Of a stretch of 64,000 nt of DNA, positions 29,223 to 42,166 are shown piece by piece. Position 1 is the first letter of the stretch. The number at the start of each line of letters is the position of its first letter. The notes below the pieces were generated by a model. The model saw nothing but the letters and a program-made list of their open reading frames with translations, made no database searches and was not told where the DNA came from. The position numbers and the translations under genes were made by a program. Origin of the DNA: Cylicocyclus nassatus (lineage: Eukaryota; Nematoda; Chromadorea; Rhabditida; Strongylidae); contig CATQJL010000112.1 of the NCBI GenBank assembly GCA_958299035.1, forward strand, positions 66,185,117-66,249,116, written 5' to 3'.

Positions 29223-32200
29223 CTGGAATATAATAATTCGGATTTTATCAATTTTATATTCAACAGAGGCAAATAAAACAAAAGGAGAGCAACTTTGCAG
29301 GGCTAACAAAATAATAAAGCTTGATTGGGTTGCTCTAAGTGAAGGGGATTAATGAATTAGAAGCAAAGAGACCTTCTCAAAAGACAATGGCTTGGAAATC
29401 ATGAGCTATCATATGCACAATTTTTGAACAAAATTTGAACTCTCTAGACCAACGATCGGGTTTTTTTCTCAAATGTCTTTGATGTCACAAATAGTCTGCC
29501 TTGAGGTAATTGAACTAAAGTCAAATATCATAGCATTTTCTGTAATGTTATGGTCTAGTCTCCTTCTTCAAAACCTGTGAATTGAAATCATGCCCTTTCA
29601 AACATCTCATCACTTGCAGAATAAGTCACAGAAGTGGTATCTAAAAACTTGGGCCAAGATGATTGAGCCAAATATTAGCAATCTAAATGAGTGCTAGTAA
29701 TATAGGGGCGGCTGAACGAACTCAAGTTAATACAACCTTATGGTTAGACTCATCAAAGAAGAACATGTGAAGTTTCAAACTATTACCTTGAAATTGCTTC
29801 ATCGGTGTCAGTTTTTCGGGAAAAAATTTTGGGGTGCTTCTCAATATTTTTGCGTGTCCATAACCCCTAAAATCTTCTCAAACGGGGCGTGACGGCAGCC
29901 ACGCCCCCGAAACTTTTTTTAAAAGGCTAAAGTGAGTTTTTGAAAATTTTCAAAAATCACTTTAATTATTCACAAGAATGGCGTCCCCCCCCCCTTCTGG
30001 TAAGTTAGAGACAAATTCTACATGGTAGTGCGCACTTATTCCCCATCTTTGTAATGGATGTGTATATGATAAACATCTTATTCGTCAGTCATTAATTATA
30101 CATATTAATTATATTAAACATATTATTTATAAATTTCGCTAATTTAGCTTAACAATACCAGTTTTGCTCAATCGATATTGTGTGTTGCTTCGACATGCTC
30201 CCACTTTCGATTTGTAGATCAGAAACGGCAATGTATCAGAATTAAAGTTTATAATTTGCGACTATTTTGTTGCTGAAGGCCGTTAGATGATTCTACAGAA
30301 TGCCGTGGTGAACATCTACCTGTTTCAAAATTGAATTCAAATCCGCAAATGTGCTTAAATATGTAAGTGATCTGGTAGATCAGCTCTAATTCCATCGACC
30401 GCGCCACCGACGCCATATCGATTATACATTTCAAAGCATTCTTGCAGCTTACACGCTACTTATTGGTAGTCTCTTTCTTCGCTCACATATACATTTAGGC
30501 TTTTAGAGTCATATCTTCTGACTTGGGTTAATGGCAACATATTCGCAGATCATCACTTGTTCCCATTCCCTTCAGGAGCGAAGCATTTTCTGCATTGTCA
30601 GATTGTGTTTCTCTATGAGTATTTGTGGGAACTGAGCAAAGGGGTTTTAGGTCTAACCATCTCCGGGATAGAGAAATTGTTACATTATTACAGTCTTCAT
30701 GCTCACATAATGGCACAGCTTAAAGGTTACTCCGAGTCTGGTTACGGTAAAGCGTTCCTAATAATATTATGACAGCAGTGGCGATCCGAGGAATTCTTTG
30801 TGGGGTGCCGCAGAAATCTTTCAAACGAAGGGGCGTGACATTAGCCACTTTTCCGAAAAAATATTTGGGATGCTTTCCAAAATTTTAGCGTGTTCATATT
30901 CCCGAAATTTAGAAGGGAAGGGCTTGGCGGCAGCCACCAAGAAATTCTTTTACGAGTTAAATCAGGGCATCTAATTCAAAATTTCTAATTAGCAGATGGC
31001 AAGAAGTCATGCGCAGTTTCAATACTTAGCGGTTTCATCCTTTTGGCATAAACCTTATGATCTCCTTCACGCAAAATACGTAATCGCAACATACCATCTT
31101 TTTGGAGGAAATTTCAAGAGAATTTGAGATCCTAAGTTCTGACTTGAATCATGAGAATAGCATCAAACTAATCTGTATTACATTGAGGCCTCATACATAA
31201 GCATTGGATGGTTGTTCCTTCTGCAGAATTTAACCTGAATTTGCTGCTGCTCACGTTTTCTCTACAGAAAAGAGTCAAAATGTGGAAGAAAATTAGAAAA
31301 AAAACTAGAATAACATTCGCTTAGCATACTAATTAGGTAACTACTTCTACCGAACTACACTCGATTGGACGCTTTCCTGCAATTTGATGACTATGAGCAC
31401 TGACTGAAATTTATAAGAGTGCGCTGTGTTCAATTTGCGCTAATCTCCGGATTAGATATTCGGGTCTACACAAGGCAAAAACTGAACAGCATTTTGCCAT
31501 TACTTTTGCGTGACCCGAATAGGTAAACAATAATTCCTCTGTAACCCCTGAGTTTCTAAAGACGTAACTTTGCGTCATGTGCTTTTTCCGAAGAAAAATT
31601 CTAGGAAAACTCTAATTAGCAATTGCAGTGTAATGCTTGACTATCCGTCTCCTCCCGGAAGAAGGAATGCATCCAGCAACCTACGCATTCCTGTGAGTTT
31701 TTGTCCTAATTCCTGAGACTACGTTTTTTAATGTTCACGAAGTGATGAAGAAAGCAGCTGCACTTTAGCTGCGTAAACTTGAACTTTCTGTTTGCATAGT
31801 CAGTCCAGACAATCTAAATGATTTGCAAGGTGGTGACAGTGCACAGCGGAAGTGATTAATACCCTCTCAATGACTCGGTTTACTTTGAATACCACAATGG
31901 TATCAACAAGGAAAGACTTCTTTCTTTTTGGAAGACCGAGTTTTTAAGCATCACAAGAAAGTATCACACACTGAAGAAATTAGAAAAGAAGAAATCTGGT
32001 AACAATCTCAAAATACATGACCATTTATTTGGTCGAGAAGAATAAAGTGTCAGTTCGCATACTGGCGAGGCACGGTCAAAATCAAAACTAAAGGGTACTG
32101 CTCTATAGAGTAAAGTAAACTCTACAAGATAGCTTCAGATCACATAATGGCGATGCACGCGGAGTCCGAAGCTGGAATTTGAAAACTTCTAAATATCCCT

Positions 32201-32782
32201 AGAAGGGAATCTCCGCTCAAAAAATCCTACTAGTTTTCACTAAAACCACCACAGAGTGAATTCATAGTGATGTATAGAAAGGCACTGTCAAATTTTTTGC
32301 GTAGCTAGAATTTTGAATGGACAAAAAATACGAAATCGTCGTATTTCTAATTGTTGAATCTGACATTTCTCGATACATAGGCACATACAAGGATATGATA
32401 TCTATAATTGTACTCCTAATTTTTCGTATAGCAAGCACATATGATAATAGTCTCTTATATGACCATGTGTGAGTTTTGTGGGATTTTACGCGGAGATTCG
32501 ATTTTTCGAGCTAGTTGCCACTGATTATGGCTTCAAGCTTTATATCTGTCACCGCGACTTATGCGAAATATTGTAAAGCCTGTCTTGAAGAGTTTGGCCT
32601 GTTCTGTCAAATAATATACTCATACATTTTCTGAAACTCACCTTGTTGCAGTGCCATGTGAAACAACCTTCTTTTCTTCTAGAATCAATAATAAAAGAAG
32701 CGGCAATGGCTTCATAAATCCAAATTAGTGCTCTGCTTACTAATTATAGCTCGAAAATACTTTGTTTTCAATCCACTAACGA
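29223..32782. other. AT-rich DNA with degenerate repeats, no gene confirmed
   Basis: Two stretches, near 29.81-29.95 and 30.78-30.96 kb, share a GGGGTGC..GGGGCGTGAC..GGCAGCCAC pattern, with a weaker relative near 51.43 kb. They look like copies of one old repeat. A C10 tract sits at 29985-29994. No exon with convincing splice sites was found. Confidence 0.45.
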
Positions 32783-33393
32783 GGGAAGTACTTTCAATGG
32801 CCGTGGCCGTTTATGAGATGCATATCGGCTAAAGCATTGAACGCTAATTTCAAATCTGCATTCCGTTTCTGCGGAACGCTCTTCTGGAAGGAGTTATGCA
32901 AACCGTTAGGCGCTCCTTAGGTTCGAGGACGCCGCTGTATAGTTAAGGATGCAGTGAGGTAGTGGTTAGCGTGCTGGCATTAGAGGAGAGACGTCAATGG
33001 TTCGAAACCAGTGGAGTAGCTCCCATTACATGCAGCTATGCCAAAAATCTTTTTTTCATAGGTCAAATGTCAAAAACATGGCTGTAAGTGTCTGCGAAGG
33101 TCTCAAGTGCGTATTTAACTCGTACTCAAAGTTCAAAAGGTCTCGCTCTTCACCGGATTTGAACCATCGACCTCTCGCCTCTAATGCCAGCATGCTAACC
33201 ACTACACCACTGCAGCAGGAGCGTCCGCACTCCTCGAACTTAAGAAGCTCTAAAAAAGGGATTTTCTTGCTTCCATAACTCCTTTTGGAAGAATGTTCAG
33301 CAGAAACGGAATGCAGATTTGAAATCGGCGTTCAAGAATGCCACAGCCAATATGCTGACATCAAACGGACACGGCCATTGAAACTACCTCCTT
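32783..33393. mobile_element. Inverted duplication with tRNA-like heads on both arms
   Basis: The left arm (from 32783) and right arm (to 33393) are inverse copies sharing TTTCAATGGCCGTG, TTTCAAATCTGCATTCCG and AAGGAGTTATG. Within the arms lie tRNA-like segments: 32951-33020 on + and about 33145-33216 on -. Both have GTAGTGGTTAGC.TGCTGGCAT (A box) and a GGTTCGAAACC or GGTTCAAATCC B box. The acceptor stem cannot be closed in either, so they are SINE heads rather than working tRNA genes. Only the outer and tRNA parts are clearly inverse; the centre is single copy. Confidence 0.75.
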
Positions 33394-34623
33394 TGTAGTG
33401 TAAGTTCAATCGCTATTACCAACTTAGGCTCGCATCTTCAATCGTTTTAGCTAGAGTGTTCTTGCAAAGAAGGTTGTTCGGAATCAATGATCTGCACTAG
33501 AAAGTTATTTGCAAGTTTACAAACCATATAAAATTAGATCTTTCTAGCTTTACCTAGAATTGTGGGCTGTCTGACCGCTAAAGAACATATAGAACGCCCA
33601 CTTCTGGTGATCGGTCCTCCTTAATTCTCAGCATCACTACACTCTTGAGTACTTCACTAACAGTAAGACACTCATGTACTAGTGCGCTAAAAGTTTATAC
33701 CCCTGTACTCCACCAGAACATTCATTATGCCAGATAGTAGTAGTGAAAATCATCCAAAAAAGGAACGCTTTGAAAAAAATTCTGTCAGTCCCTAGATCTA
33801 TTCATAAGAAAGTTCTGTACGTGCGTGCATTTGCGACTGCGAATGTGAGTGAGTGCGCGTTTGTGAGTGTGTGTGCGGTGCGTAGATGCAAAAGTGCATG
33901 TCCCGTCACCACCTGATACGTATAGACAGTCCTTGTCTGCACCTCGCTGATCCACGCAGTCTTCTTGACATCACACCGTCTCACATCCTGCCTGACTCCT
34001 ACGACGTCTCGATGTCTCAACCCGATGCTGGACCGGTTCGTGGTTCGCCTTAATTTCTTTGCACTTTTGCGAAGTCCCATAGTTTGGCCGAATGAACAGC
34101 TGCCGGTATGTGTGTGTGCCTGTGCAGGCAGGCGCTCACTGGCGCGCGCGATTTTTTTCGCGGCCAAGCACCGAAAAAATATGTGCGCGCGCTATGCGAT
34201 GTGCGCCTATTTTTTTCGCCGACGGCACTTCGTCGAAGTTTCGCGAAAAATTTTTGCGCTGTTGTCGAGATTGAGGACACTGTGTAATAGCTAAGTGCAT
34301 AGTAATTCACCATACACAATGATTCATATCGGTGGAAAATCATCAATCTTTCGTCAATGCACAGAATAGGCTGTGTGAGTCGTGAAGACGTAGCGGAAAA
34401 AAAATTCCTCTGCTAATCGAGTTCATATGTACGGCAGTTTGGACTTTTTTCACTCCCTTAGCTAGCATCATATTTGAGTTGGAAAAACGTTGGCTAGAAA
34501 TCAAAGTAAGCGTGTACTTTGTGGTTTAAATTGAGTGCTATAAATGGTTTAGGATTATAATGCCCGACAAATGTCCGTCTATCTTACAAACTTATAACCA
34601 AAGAACATTATCGAGTTAGAGTA
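33394..34623. other. Intergenic, includes a GC/GT-rich block of unknown origin
   Basis: From 33.80 to 34.28 kb the sequence is rich in GTGTG and GCGCG motifs and has long open frames on both strands without start or splice context. This looks like a repeat fragment rather than a gene. Confidence 0.4.
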
Positions 34624-35131
34624 TTAGGTTGTCCCATAAGTCTTTTCATTTGGACCTTCAATTCGATGTTTCTCAAAAACTAGAGCACCTGTAGGCTGCA
34701 AATTTGTGGCAATAATTCCGAGTGATTAAGCTATATAATCATCTATTTGCGAGCAACACAGAACCGATTCAGGCAAAGTTTGAAAATTGAGTGCATTATT
34801 TTTTTTCTTGGTTTCTAGCCATCAGAAAGATGAAGCAAGCATGTATAAATATCCGATGACAAGAGTATATGCATGAGAAAGTCGCAAATTTGCAGAGTTT
34901 TTTGGACTGAGATATAATGATTTTTTTGATGATGATGTTTTTTCAGAAATTTGGTAATTTTTTACTTTGGCTTGGAACTTGTTGCGGATTGAACATGTTG
35001 CGAACTATTGATAGGCATCTTGTAGAGCTTGCTTTGGTCTGTCGAGCGGTATCCTGAATTTTATTAGGAGTTCAAGAAGAACTGATTTATATCGCTGAAA
35101 AGGGAGGTATGAAACTTATGGCACAACCTAA
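34624..35131. mobile_element. TTAGGTTG-type MITE
   Basis: TTAGGTTGTCCCATAAGTCT at 34624 is matched in inverse by AACTTATGGCACAACCTAAT at the right end. The inside shares AGAGCTTGCTTTG-like sequence with the element at 43690-44621. The size and TA flanks fit a Tc1/mariner-derived MITE. No transposase. Confidence 0.75.
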
Positions 35132-35249
35132 TATATTTTGAGGATATGAGTGAAAGGAAAGGATAATGAAATCGATTTAAGCTAAATTCGAGAAAGAATT
35201 ATTAATTATAGCGACTTGGAAGTAGGAACTGTTCTTTTCGAAAATTGTT

Positions 35250-35663
35250 TTAAAAATCTATATGCACACGCATCTCCCTCGTAGAGTTAGCTTTGCCAAA
35301 ACGAATACGATAAAACTCTTTCCACTTTGCCTTTGAGGCCTGGGTATGCACCAAATGATCTAATGGACCCAAGGATGAGATCCCGTACGGAGTAGGGATT
35401 CGCGAGAAGTTTTCTGCACGTTTACCTTTCGCCCCTTTCAATGTCAAGCACGGGAAATAACGTTTTGGAACTGCATGTCTCACTCCAGATCGCATTTTGA
35501 CCGCAACTACTCCATGATTCAAATAATCAAATGGTCCAAAAAAATTTGAACTAGTACAATCATTTCCGTTCAAGATAACAGAGCCATAGCAATAGTAAAG
35601 AAGAATGACCAAATCAACTTCTCGAATGAGTGGCTGGAGCTCGTCAGTCTGCGAATTCATCAC
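35250..35663 (-). CDS. Unrecognised 137-codon open frame, possible exon or decayed gene
   Basis: This minus-strand open frame starts with ATG (an in-frame GTG lies just upstream) and ends at TAA. Its translation has balanced composition, with an internal echo GPFDYLNHGVV / GPLDHLVHT, and lies outside the neighbouring MITEs. A good GTAAAC donor lies inside it after GGGGCGAAAG, so it may be an exon running into an intron. I recognise no domain. It could equally be chance or a retroposed fragment. Confidence 0.3.
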   Translation of the reverse strand: MMNSQTDELQPLIREVDLVILLYYCYGSVILNGNDCTSSNFFGPFDYLNHGVVAVKMRSGVRHAVPKRYFPCLTLKGAKGKRAENFSRIPTPYGISSLGPLDHLVHTQASKAKWKEFYRIRFGKANSTREMRVHIDF

Positions 35664-36032
35664 ATACTGGATCCAGTTTTAGTAGAGAGCTTCTGTGCAT
35701 TGTATCGTCAGAGATAATATTCAGGATACAGGAACCGGCGCGCATCGGCTTAGAGCATTTTCGAAAACAAAATCCCCCATGACTTCACAAAATTACATCA
35801 AGTTTTTCTTTGACGTCACAATCAGTGGGACAAACTAGGTTTAATTCACAAAACATTACAAAAACAAAAAAAAACTAATTTTTAGGTTGCTAATACAACA
35901 AAAAGCAAAAATTTATTTTGAGATATTTGATCAAAGAGGTTTGTGATGTTCAATATGTCGAAAACCTCCTAGGCCAATATTTAACCAAGACTGTGACCTA
36001 AAACTATTTGGCGGTGCAGATGTCTCGACATA

Positions 36033-36656
36033 CATAGGGGTCCCAAAAATGTGAACACTGTTTGATCGTTAATGACACCTTTGCTTTCATGTCTTTCACG
36101 GAGCTTGAGGTACCATTCAGTAGAACGAATTTTAACTTAGATCTACGGTATGGAGGAAATCATCGATCTCTCTTCATTACTGTAGGAACAGTAGGAACTT
36201 CAACAAGGATTTTGGGCCGTTGGAGGTCATATTCTGCCTCAGAGCAAAACCAAACAAGCCAAAAACTCTTAGCTATGGGAATGGAAGCCGCTGATTTCGA
36301 ATATGAAATTTCCACTTTATTGTGATCCTTCTTTCCGAACACAGTCAGAAAAGCTGAAAATACTCGCAAAAGGTTGTGTAGTGGAATTAGCGTGCGCGAA
36401 AACCCCAGTACACGATTTTTCAGGTTTTTTGAAAAAAATTCGTCAGATGGCATATTTCACAATGATTCCACATGCTGGCGTTCTTACTGTAACCCTGCAG
36501 TAACGAACAGCGATCGATGACTCGCTGCTTACGTTTATCTAATTGTAAGTTGAACCTCGCTCTACAGAGTGGTGCCCTAAGCTCGGCGAAAGAGTGAAAG
36601 CAAGGGAGTTATTAAGGATCAAACAGTGTTCACATACATTTTTGGCACACCCTGTA
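36033..36656. mobile_element. Mariner-type MITE, CAGGGTGTCCC family, copy 1
   Basis: The ends CATAGGGGTCCCAAAAATGT and, inverse, ACATTTTTGGCACACCCTG are terminal inverted repeats. The adjacent sequence GAACACTGTTTGATCGTTAA is nearly identical in copy 4 (53233-53916). The open frames within (36062-36325 and 36160-36453) are not conserved between copies and are not called. Confidence 0.8.
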
Positions 36657-36780
36657 TGAAGGCCTTAACACGCATGTGACTGGATCAATATCTATATCGC
36701 GATATCTATTAATTGCTTATGTTTATGCTATTTTTTGTTCAAAAAGAGGAGAGGCAATGGTTTGATTCGCCAACTTCACC

Positions 36781-37361
36781 ATAAAGGGTGTCCCAAAAAA
36801 TGTGCCCTCTTTTTGATTGTTAATAACTCTCTTGTCATAAGGTTTTCGGAAAGCTTTAGGTACCATTCTGTAGAGTTGTTTATCATAGATTTACGGTCTA
36901 GAACGAATCACCGATCGCTCTTCATTACTGTAAGATTACGGTAAACATTTGGGTTGTAAGGAAGCTGCCTTTTAATCCAAAGAAATCTGAAAACTGTATG
37001 ATAGGGTCTTCATAGACGCCAAGTTCATTACTCAACTTTGTACAATATGTGAAGCTCTCTAAAAAGTGTGACCAAGTTTTTTCGGAATATCGAAAAAGCG
37101 GCTATTACTGCCAACCTCGCGTAACACTTCAACGAAACATCATGATAGGATGCACACTTCAAATTGAAAATCAGCGACTCTAATTGGCCTGGTGTGAGGG
37201 CGTAATCCTACAGTAATGAAGAGGAATCGGTGACTCACTCTATACGGTCAGTCTAAGCTAAAGCTAACTCTACAGACCGGTATCTGAAGCTTCTCCAAAG
37301 ACTTCACGAAAAGAGAGTTATTAACACTTAAACAGTAGGCACATTTTTTGAGACACCTATG
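36781..37361. mobile_element. Mariner-type MITE, CAGGGTGTCCC family, copy 2
   Basis: AAAGGGTGTCCCAAAAAATG at the left and ACATTTTTTGAGACACCTAT at the right are imperfect inverse ends. It is more diverged than copies 1 and 4 and lies only 125 bp from copy 1. Confidence 0.75.
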
Positions 37362-37742
37362 ATAGATTCATAGGCGTCCTAATCGTCCAAATCAAAGAGG
37401 TCCAAAACATATGTGAATTCTCCGGTAAGTTTTTGGAACTTTTCACATATATATACACATAGCTAAAATTTGCTGTCTTGTTATGTGTGCTGTAAATGAG
37501 ACGTTTGTTTGTTTGATCTCGCATTTTCAACGGGCAAAACTTGGCATGTTTGGCGGTTTTCTTTTTCAGGAAATCGCCAGCATTTACTCCAAAAAGGAAG
37601 TCTAGTTCGATTTTAGACCATCTGTGCCGGACCCTGGTAGGGTAGCTTTGAGATAACATGAAGTAGTTGCTATCAGGTTGTCTTGAATACGATGATGTTA
37701 GGAATTCATTATAAATACTTCAAATGTATGCCGCTAATTTAC

Positions 37743-38991
37743 GAAAGTTAGCAAGTAGCCTTTATGGGCATCAAGAACATTCCGAAGAATCAATCTTTTT
37801 TCCTTTTGCAGCATGATCACAACTGAGAAACCTGGAAGAGTACTTTTTTCGCCCTTCAGAGGAGATAGAAGGGGGGGGGGGAGAAATCTATAACCCTTCA
37901 AGAATGTCTGCAAGATTTTTGGAAATTTTGTGCGCTTACAACACGACTCAAGTAACTTGCTTTTCTTTGCAAAGCAGATTAGCTTCATAACAATCTGTTC
38001 GGAATCATGGTGAGGTAACTCCCCCGCTTCAGAAATAAATCCACTAGAAAACTAATAATTTCTCGATTCTGAAGGGAAGTAGCACCGCCATGCCCCCTCG
38101 ATGAATGAATTTCGGTCCTCCTCTCCTCCCCTCCCCCCTCCAGTCCCAAAAAAAAATTCATGCGAGCATTATTAATGCACACAAATTAAGTTTTGAACTT
38201 CGCATATTGCTCTGTATAATTTTGACAAAAGTTCAGCTGATATTTACGTCTCTCTTTGTAGAATACTTCTAAATATACATATTCACGGATATTGTGCGAA
38301 CTCTGTCAATAGCATACTGCGTGGGAATGTTCTAAATCGAAGCTATTTCAGGTAATGTAGCAGGTCATCTCGGAAATGAAAAAGTTATCTGTTCTCGTTA
38401 TGTTATTTGCACTATTTTAACGTAGAGAAGGAGGGTGTTTATTCGTATTTTCATATGAAAAAATCCAAGAATTTTTGGCTTAGTGATAGGAACTCGAGCA
38501 AAACTCTCAAATCGTCATTCAAGCTTCTGGAACATAGTTGTGTCGTTTAGCAATGCTAATGCTAATTGAGACGTGAGTATCTCACAAGTGACTTCTCATT
38601 CCTTGCTGAGTGTTTTCTGTGCTTCGAATTTGAAATCTCAGCTAATGCTTCTTCTTCCAAATATTCTACAGGTTCATGAAGATACAAAGTTAAACAAATA
38701 TGCAAAGTGCTTTAGCCTGACAAAAATTACTCGGACTTGATGTTCGCAATGTATTGAGATGTACAGGAAGTCATGATAGACATGATTTACCAAAGTTTCA
38801 TGAGGTTTAAGAAGTGGATAATGAGCCATGACAGTCACTACTAGCTCAACATAATTTAAGGTCCCAGTTTTGGATAGTATGTAATCAAGGAAGTATGAGG
38901 AACACTGTAATAGCAATAGTAATGTAAGCGTAGAACTAGCATCAGCTGTTGAACTACTGATTCCGCTCAGTGATTTCAAAACATGTCCAAC
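37743..38991 (-). CDS. Exons of an unrecognised minus-strand gene (partial)
   Basis: Three candidate exons have good splice sites and matching length arithmetic. Exon 38791-38991 has 67 codons after TTACAG and before GTAAAT. Exon 37895-38026 has 132 nt and contains LPHHDSEQIVMKLICFAKK. Exon 37743-37831 has 89 nt, ends LDAHKGYLLTF and joins the previous one in frame across a 63-nt intron holding a C11 tract. The first is phase 0 at its end while the second needs one base carried in, so at least one exon between them is missing. The leucine-rich helical look suggests an alpha-solenoid protein, which is inference only. The first and last exons of the gene were not found, and a chance arrangement cannot be excluded. 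Confidence 0.4.
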
Positions 38992-41800
38992 CTGTAACAG
39001 ACATGTCTTTCACTGCGCTTTTACAAGTACCGCTAAGATATGACAGACACGTAAAGAGTAATCTCAAAGTTAGACACGTGTCATGAGATAACATGATTTA
39101 GCATGTTTGGTTGCAGAGATCGCTACAAAAGCGGTCTGTAAGGTAATGAACGAGCAGATTCCTGCACATCTTCATGGCTAGCGGTCGTACAGTCGGGAAC
39201 ATTTCGGATGACACGAGACAATAAGGTAAGAGCCTTTCAGATTTGATGTAAAGTTCGCGCCGCTCGTGAGGTTTGCTTTCACTCTTCGCTTTACTTACAC
39301 TACTGCTCCTTTACTACATCCGCTGACAAGGTAATTTTGCAAGGGCACGAGAGTCTCAGCCAAATTTTTTGTGACTTCAAAAGATAACTGATTCCATCAT
39401 GTTTTGAAAAACCTTTATGAACGACAAATTTGTTCCCTTTTTCTCGAAAATCGCGCATGTTGTAGAAAGATAAAGGTCATTTGCGGAATAATGTGTTCAT
39501 GCAGGTACACATTTTCACAGCGATACGGACATACAAATGCGCTAATTGTGATATGTTTTCCATAATTGCACTTTAGACATGAATTCAGTGCTATACGTGA
39601 GGAATGAAAAGTACTACGAATCGCGAATGGAAGCTTTGAATGCACTTACCATCAGCTTTTAGGTACACTCACAATCAGTCACTGGTCAGTGAAAGTTTGC
39701 AGCTTCATCCACAGCATGTGCATAGTGAAACTTACACTAATCGTGAGTTGCAGTACTTTATATGTAAAAAAGTCTATATGGCCCTGGCGGCCAGAGAGGA
39801 TGAGCTAGCAAAGGCCCGACAAGTTTGTCAGCAGAGTGTCAGACACTACAATAAGGAAATAAATATATGAGGATCATGATGAAGGCGCTTGAATATTGTG
39901 GAAGTTGGCACTGGAAAACATTGATAAACACTAGATTTTATGAAGGCTTTACCTTTGATATCAAACCTTCAGATGAGAGTGCAATTTGGTCATTATACAC
40001 ATGTCGCTTTGAACACGAGAGACCTCGAAAGAATTTTCGTTGTTGTTTGTGTGTTGCTTTTGTTCTCGCTGAAGGACGGGTTTGACAACCCTGAACTTGC
40101 AGACAGTTATGAGCAGGTAAGTACCACTCAATAATGGAGCAGTGAGTAAGAAAAAGTATAAATAATAAATTTGACCAACTGTTTAGTGATCTTGGAAGGA
40201 TCACACACAGCTGCTCGTCATCCTTTCGAGCAGCAACTAATAGTAATGTTTTAAAAGTAAAAGATAAAGAACTCGGAGGGTTTTCATTTCCTTTACGCAT
40301 GCTACGAACGCATTCTGCTTCCAGATTATGGAATAGTGCCAACCTCAACAATGACTAGCAGAGTCAGCCGATTACTAAGTCAGTGGTGAAGAGCTTGGAA
40401 GGCTCAGAGGCTGAATCGCTTGGTTCAACCAGATCATAGCGGCGGGCCTTTACCACTACCTCTCCCACCCCCACACCACGATTTTATAAGCTTTTATTCA
40501 ACGAGGCCAAACTTCGTCGCCTTCGTCAGCTGGGAAGGTTGTACCCATGAAGCATCCTCTCAGATGCCGTTGAAAACTCAGGGTAACTCTCACCCAAAAT
40601 TCGAGAGTTTGGCCTTATTGTAAAGTTGGTACAGCATGGTTGCTGCTTGAGGCGACGATACAGCTTCATATGCTATGGATAGTAGATATTCTTCCTCAAA
40701 GTAACTGCAGACAGAGATATTTGGATATTATTTTTCAAATAATTTTTTGTATCAACTTAACTGTGTGCTTATTGAACTAAAAGATAACAGCTTGCCCTCT
40801 AGAGATGTGCAGTGATTTAGAGTAAAGACTTCCACTGACAATTATCGTTTTTGAGAATTGTATATACGTAGGAATGCTTGGATGCAGTCAATGCACCAAA
40901 TTTCATGATGAATAATGGTGTTAAGCTCCGTAACGCAAATAAAGTTGGGAGGGAAAAAAGAGCAGTATAGATTTACTAATCTTAAACCCAATTAATTACA
41001 TTTCTCAAAAATATATCACCTTTTTCCCTTTTTTTAAATCTACCTCGGCTGCTTTCTTGGTATCTAATTTCGGAGGATGCGTCATAAACTCTCTCCCTTT
41101 CCACTTTGCACATTCAACCATTTCATCTTTCGCTTATCGCTTAATGCTCGAAGCAGCTTATCGTTTTTACAAAATCTTGTTTGGCCTTATATAAAGTACA
41201 GTTGATGAAGGAGGGGGCTTCACGGTTCTCTTTTGTGAAAGATGCGGATCATGCAGAAACCACTTCTTGCTCAACAGTTGAAGAGTCGTGGTTATTTCCT
41301 ATTTGAAAGAATGATACAAAAGCTACAAATTGTGATCAGTAGATACATGCTATGATCAATCCCATAAGCCAAGATGGAGAAAAATAGTTTGAGTAGAGGT
41401 CATTAGTGATTTCGTTCTCTCCTGCAGACAACTGCCTGGGCTGCAATGTAGGGAGATGCAGATTTGTGGTAAAGGAACCTATTCTCTTTAATCCTAATCC
41501 CCCTCTATCTGAAGAAGTTTCAGCATAAAGCATAGCATAAACTATATAGTGGTTGCTCTTTCCTAGAAATCTATGCATTGGTCATCTTTTAAAACGCAAA
41601 ATCTGATGTTTGCTCAAATTCTCTTTCTACTACCTTTGTGCTAAAACGAATCACCTGAAAACTCACCTGAAAACTAGTCGCTCGGCATGCTATATATCTT
41701 CCGAAGGGTTATCTTATCTAGCACCTAAAGTTGGTCGTCTCCGCGCAATGTAACTTTGCAGGAGTTAAGAGCATGCAATCACAGGACCTATCAACTGCAG
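38992..41800. other. AT-rich stretch without a confirmed gene
   Basis: Several short open frames exist on both strands. The best looking, on + at 39781-39870 (MALAAREDELAKARQ), follows a TTGCAG acceptor and could be an isolated exon. Nothing links it to a gene. Confidence 0.35.
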
Positions 41801-41999
41801 TGTCGGGAGCACCAGCATCTCCGCTTCCGAGCTGCCGCTTTGCCTGGACTCTACACCTTTCTCGCGAACATGCTCTCCAATCATATCCAATCGCAGGCTC
41901 CGTCTCTCCCATGTTTGCGGTGGGAAAGTGATCAGAGAGCATGTTCGCGAAAGAGGTGCAGAGTCCCGCGCGGGAGTGGACATGCTGGTGCACCCGACA
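41801..41999. mobile_element. 199-bp palindromic MITE
   Basis: TGTCGGGAGCACCAGCAT at 41801 is matched, with one mismatch, in inverse at 41982-41999. The pairing continues through GGACTCT.CACCT and TCGCGAACATGCTCT towards a centre near 41905. The open frames on both strands here mirror each other and are artefacts of the palindrome. Confidence 0.8.
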
Positions 42000-42166
42000 T
42001 TATATTTGGTAAGCCCTGTATATTTGACTTGTCGGTCAGTTTCCAAGCTTTCTAAACTAATATAGTACAAAGAACAGTGAGAGATGAGATCCAGAATCTT
42101 GTCTGTGATATGTTTAGAAGAATGCTAAACTTCATAGCAAGTTCTGTTTAACACAATGACGACCGT

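Noticed and set aside
32951..33216. Two tRNA genes on opposite strands
   Set aside because: A and B boxes are clear but no acceptor stem closes, and the sequences sit in an inverted duplication, so they are SINE-like heads.
33802..34346. Long open frames on both strands (121, 109 and 98 codons)
   Set aside because: The GT/GC-biased sequence gives mirrored open frames; no start, splice or domain support.
36062..36453. Open frames of 87 and 97 codons
   Set aside because: They lie within a mariner-type MITE and are not conserved in the other copies.
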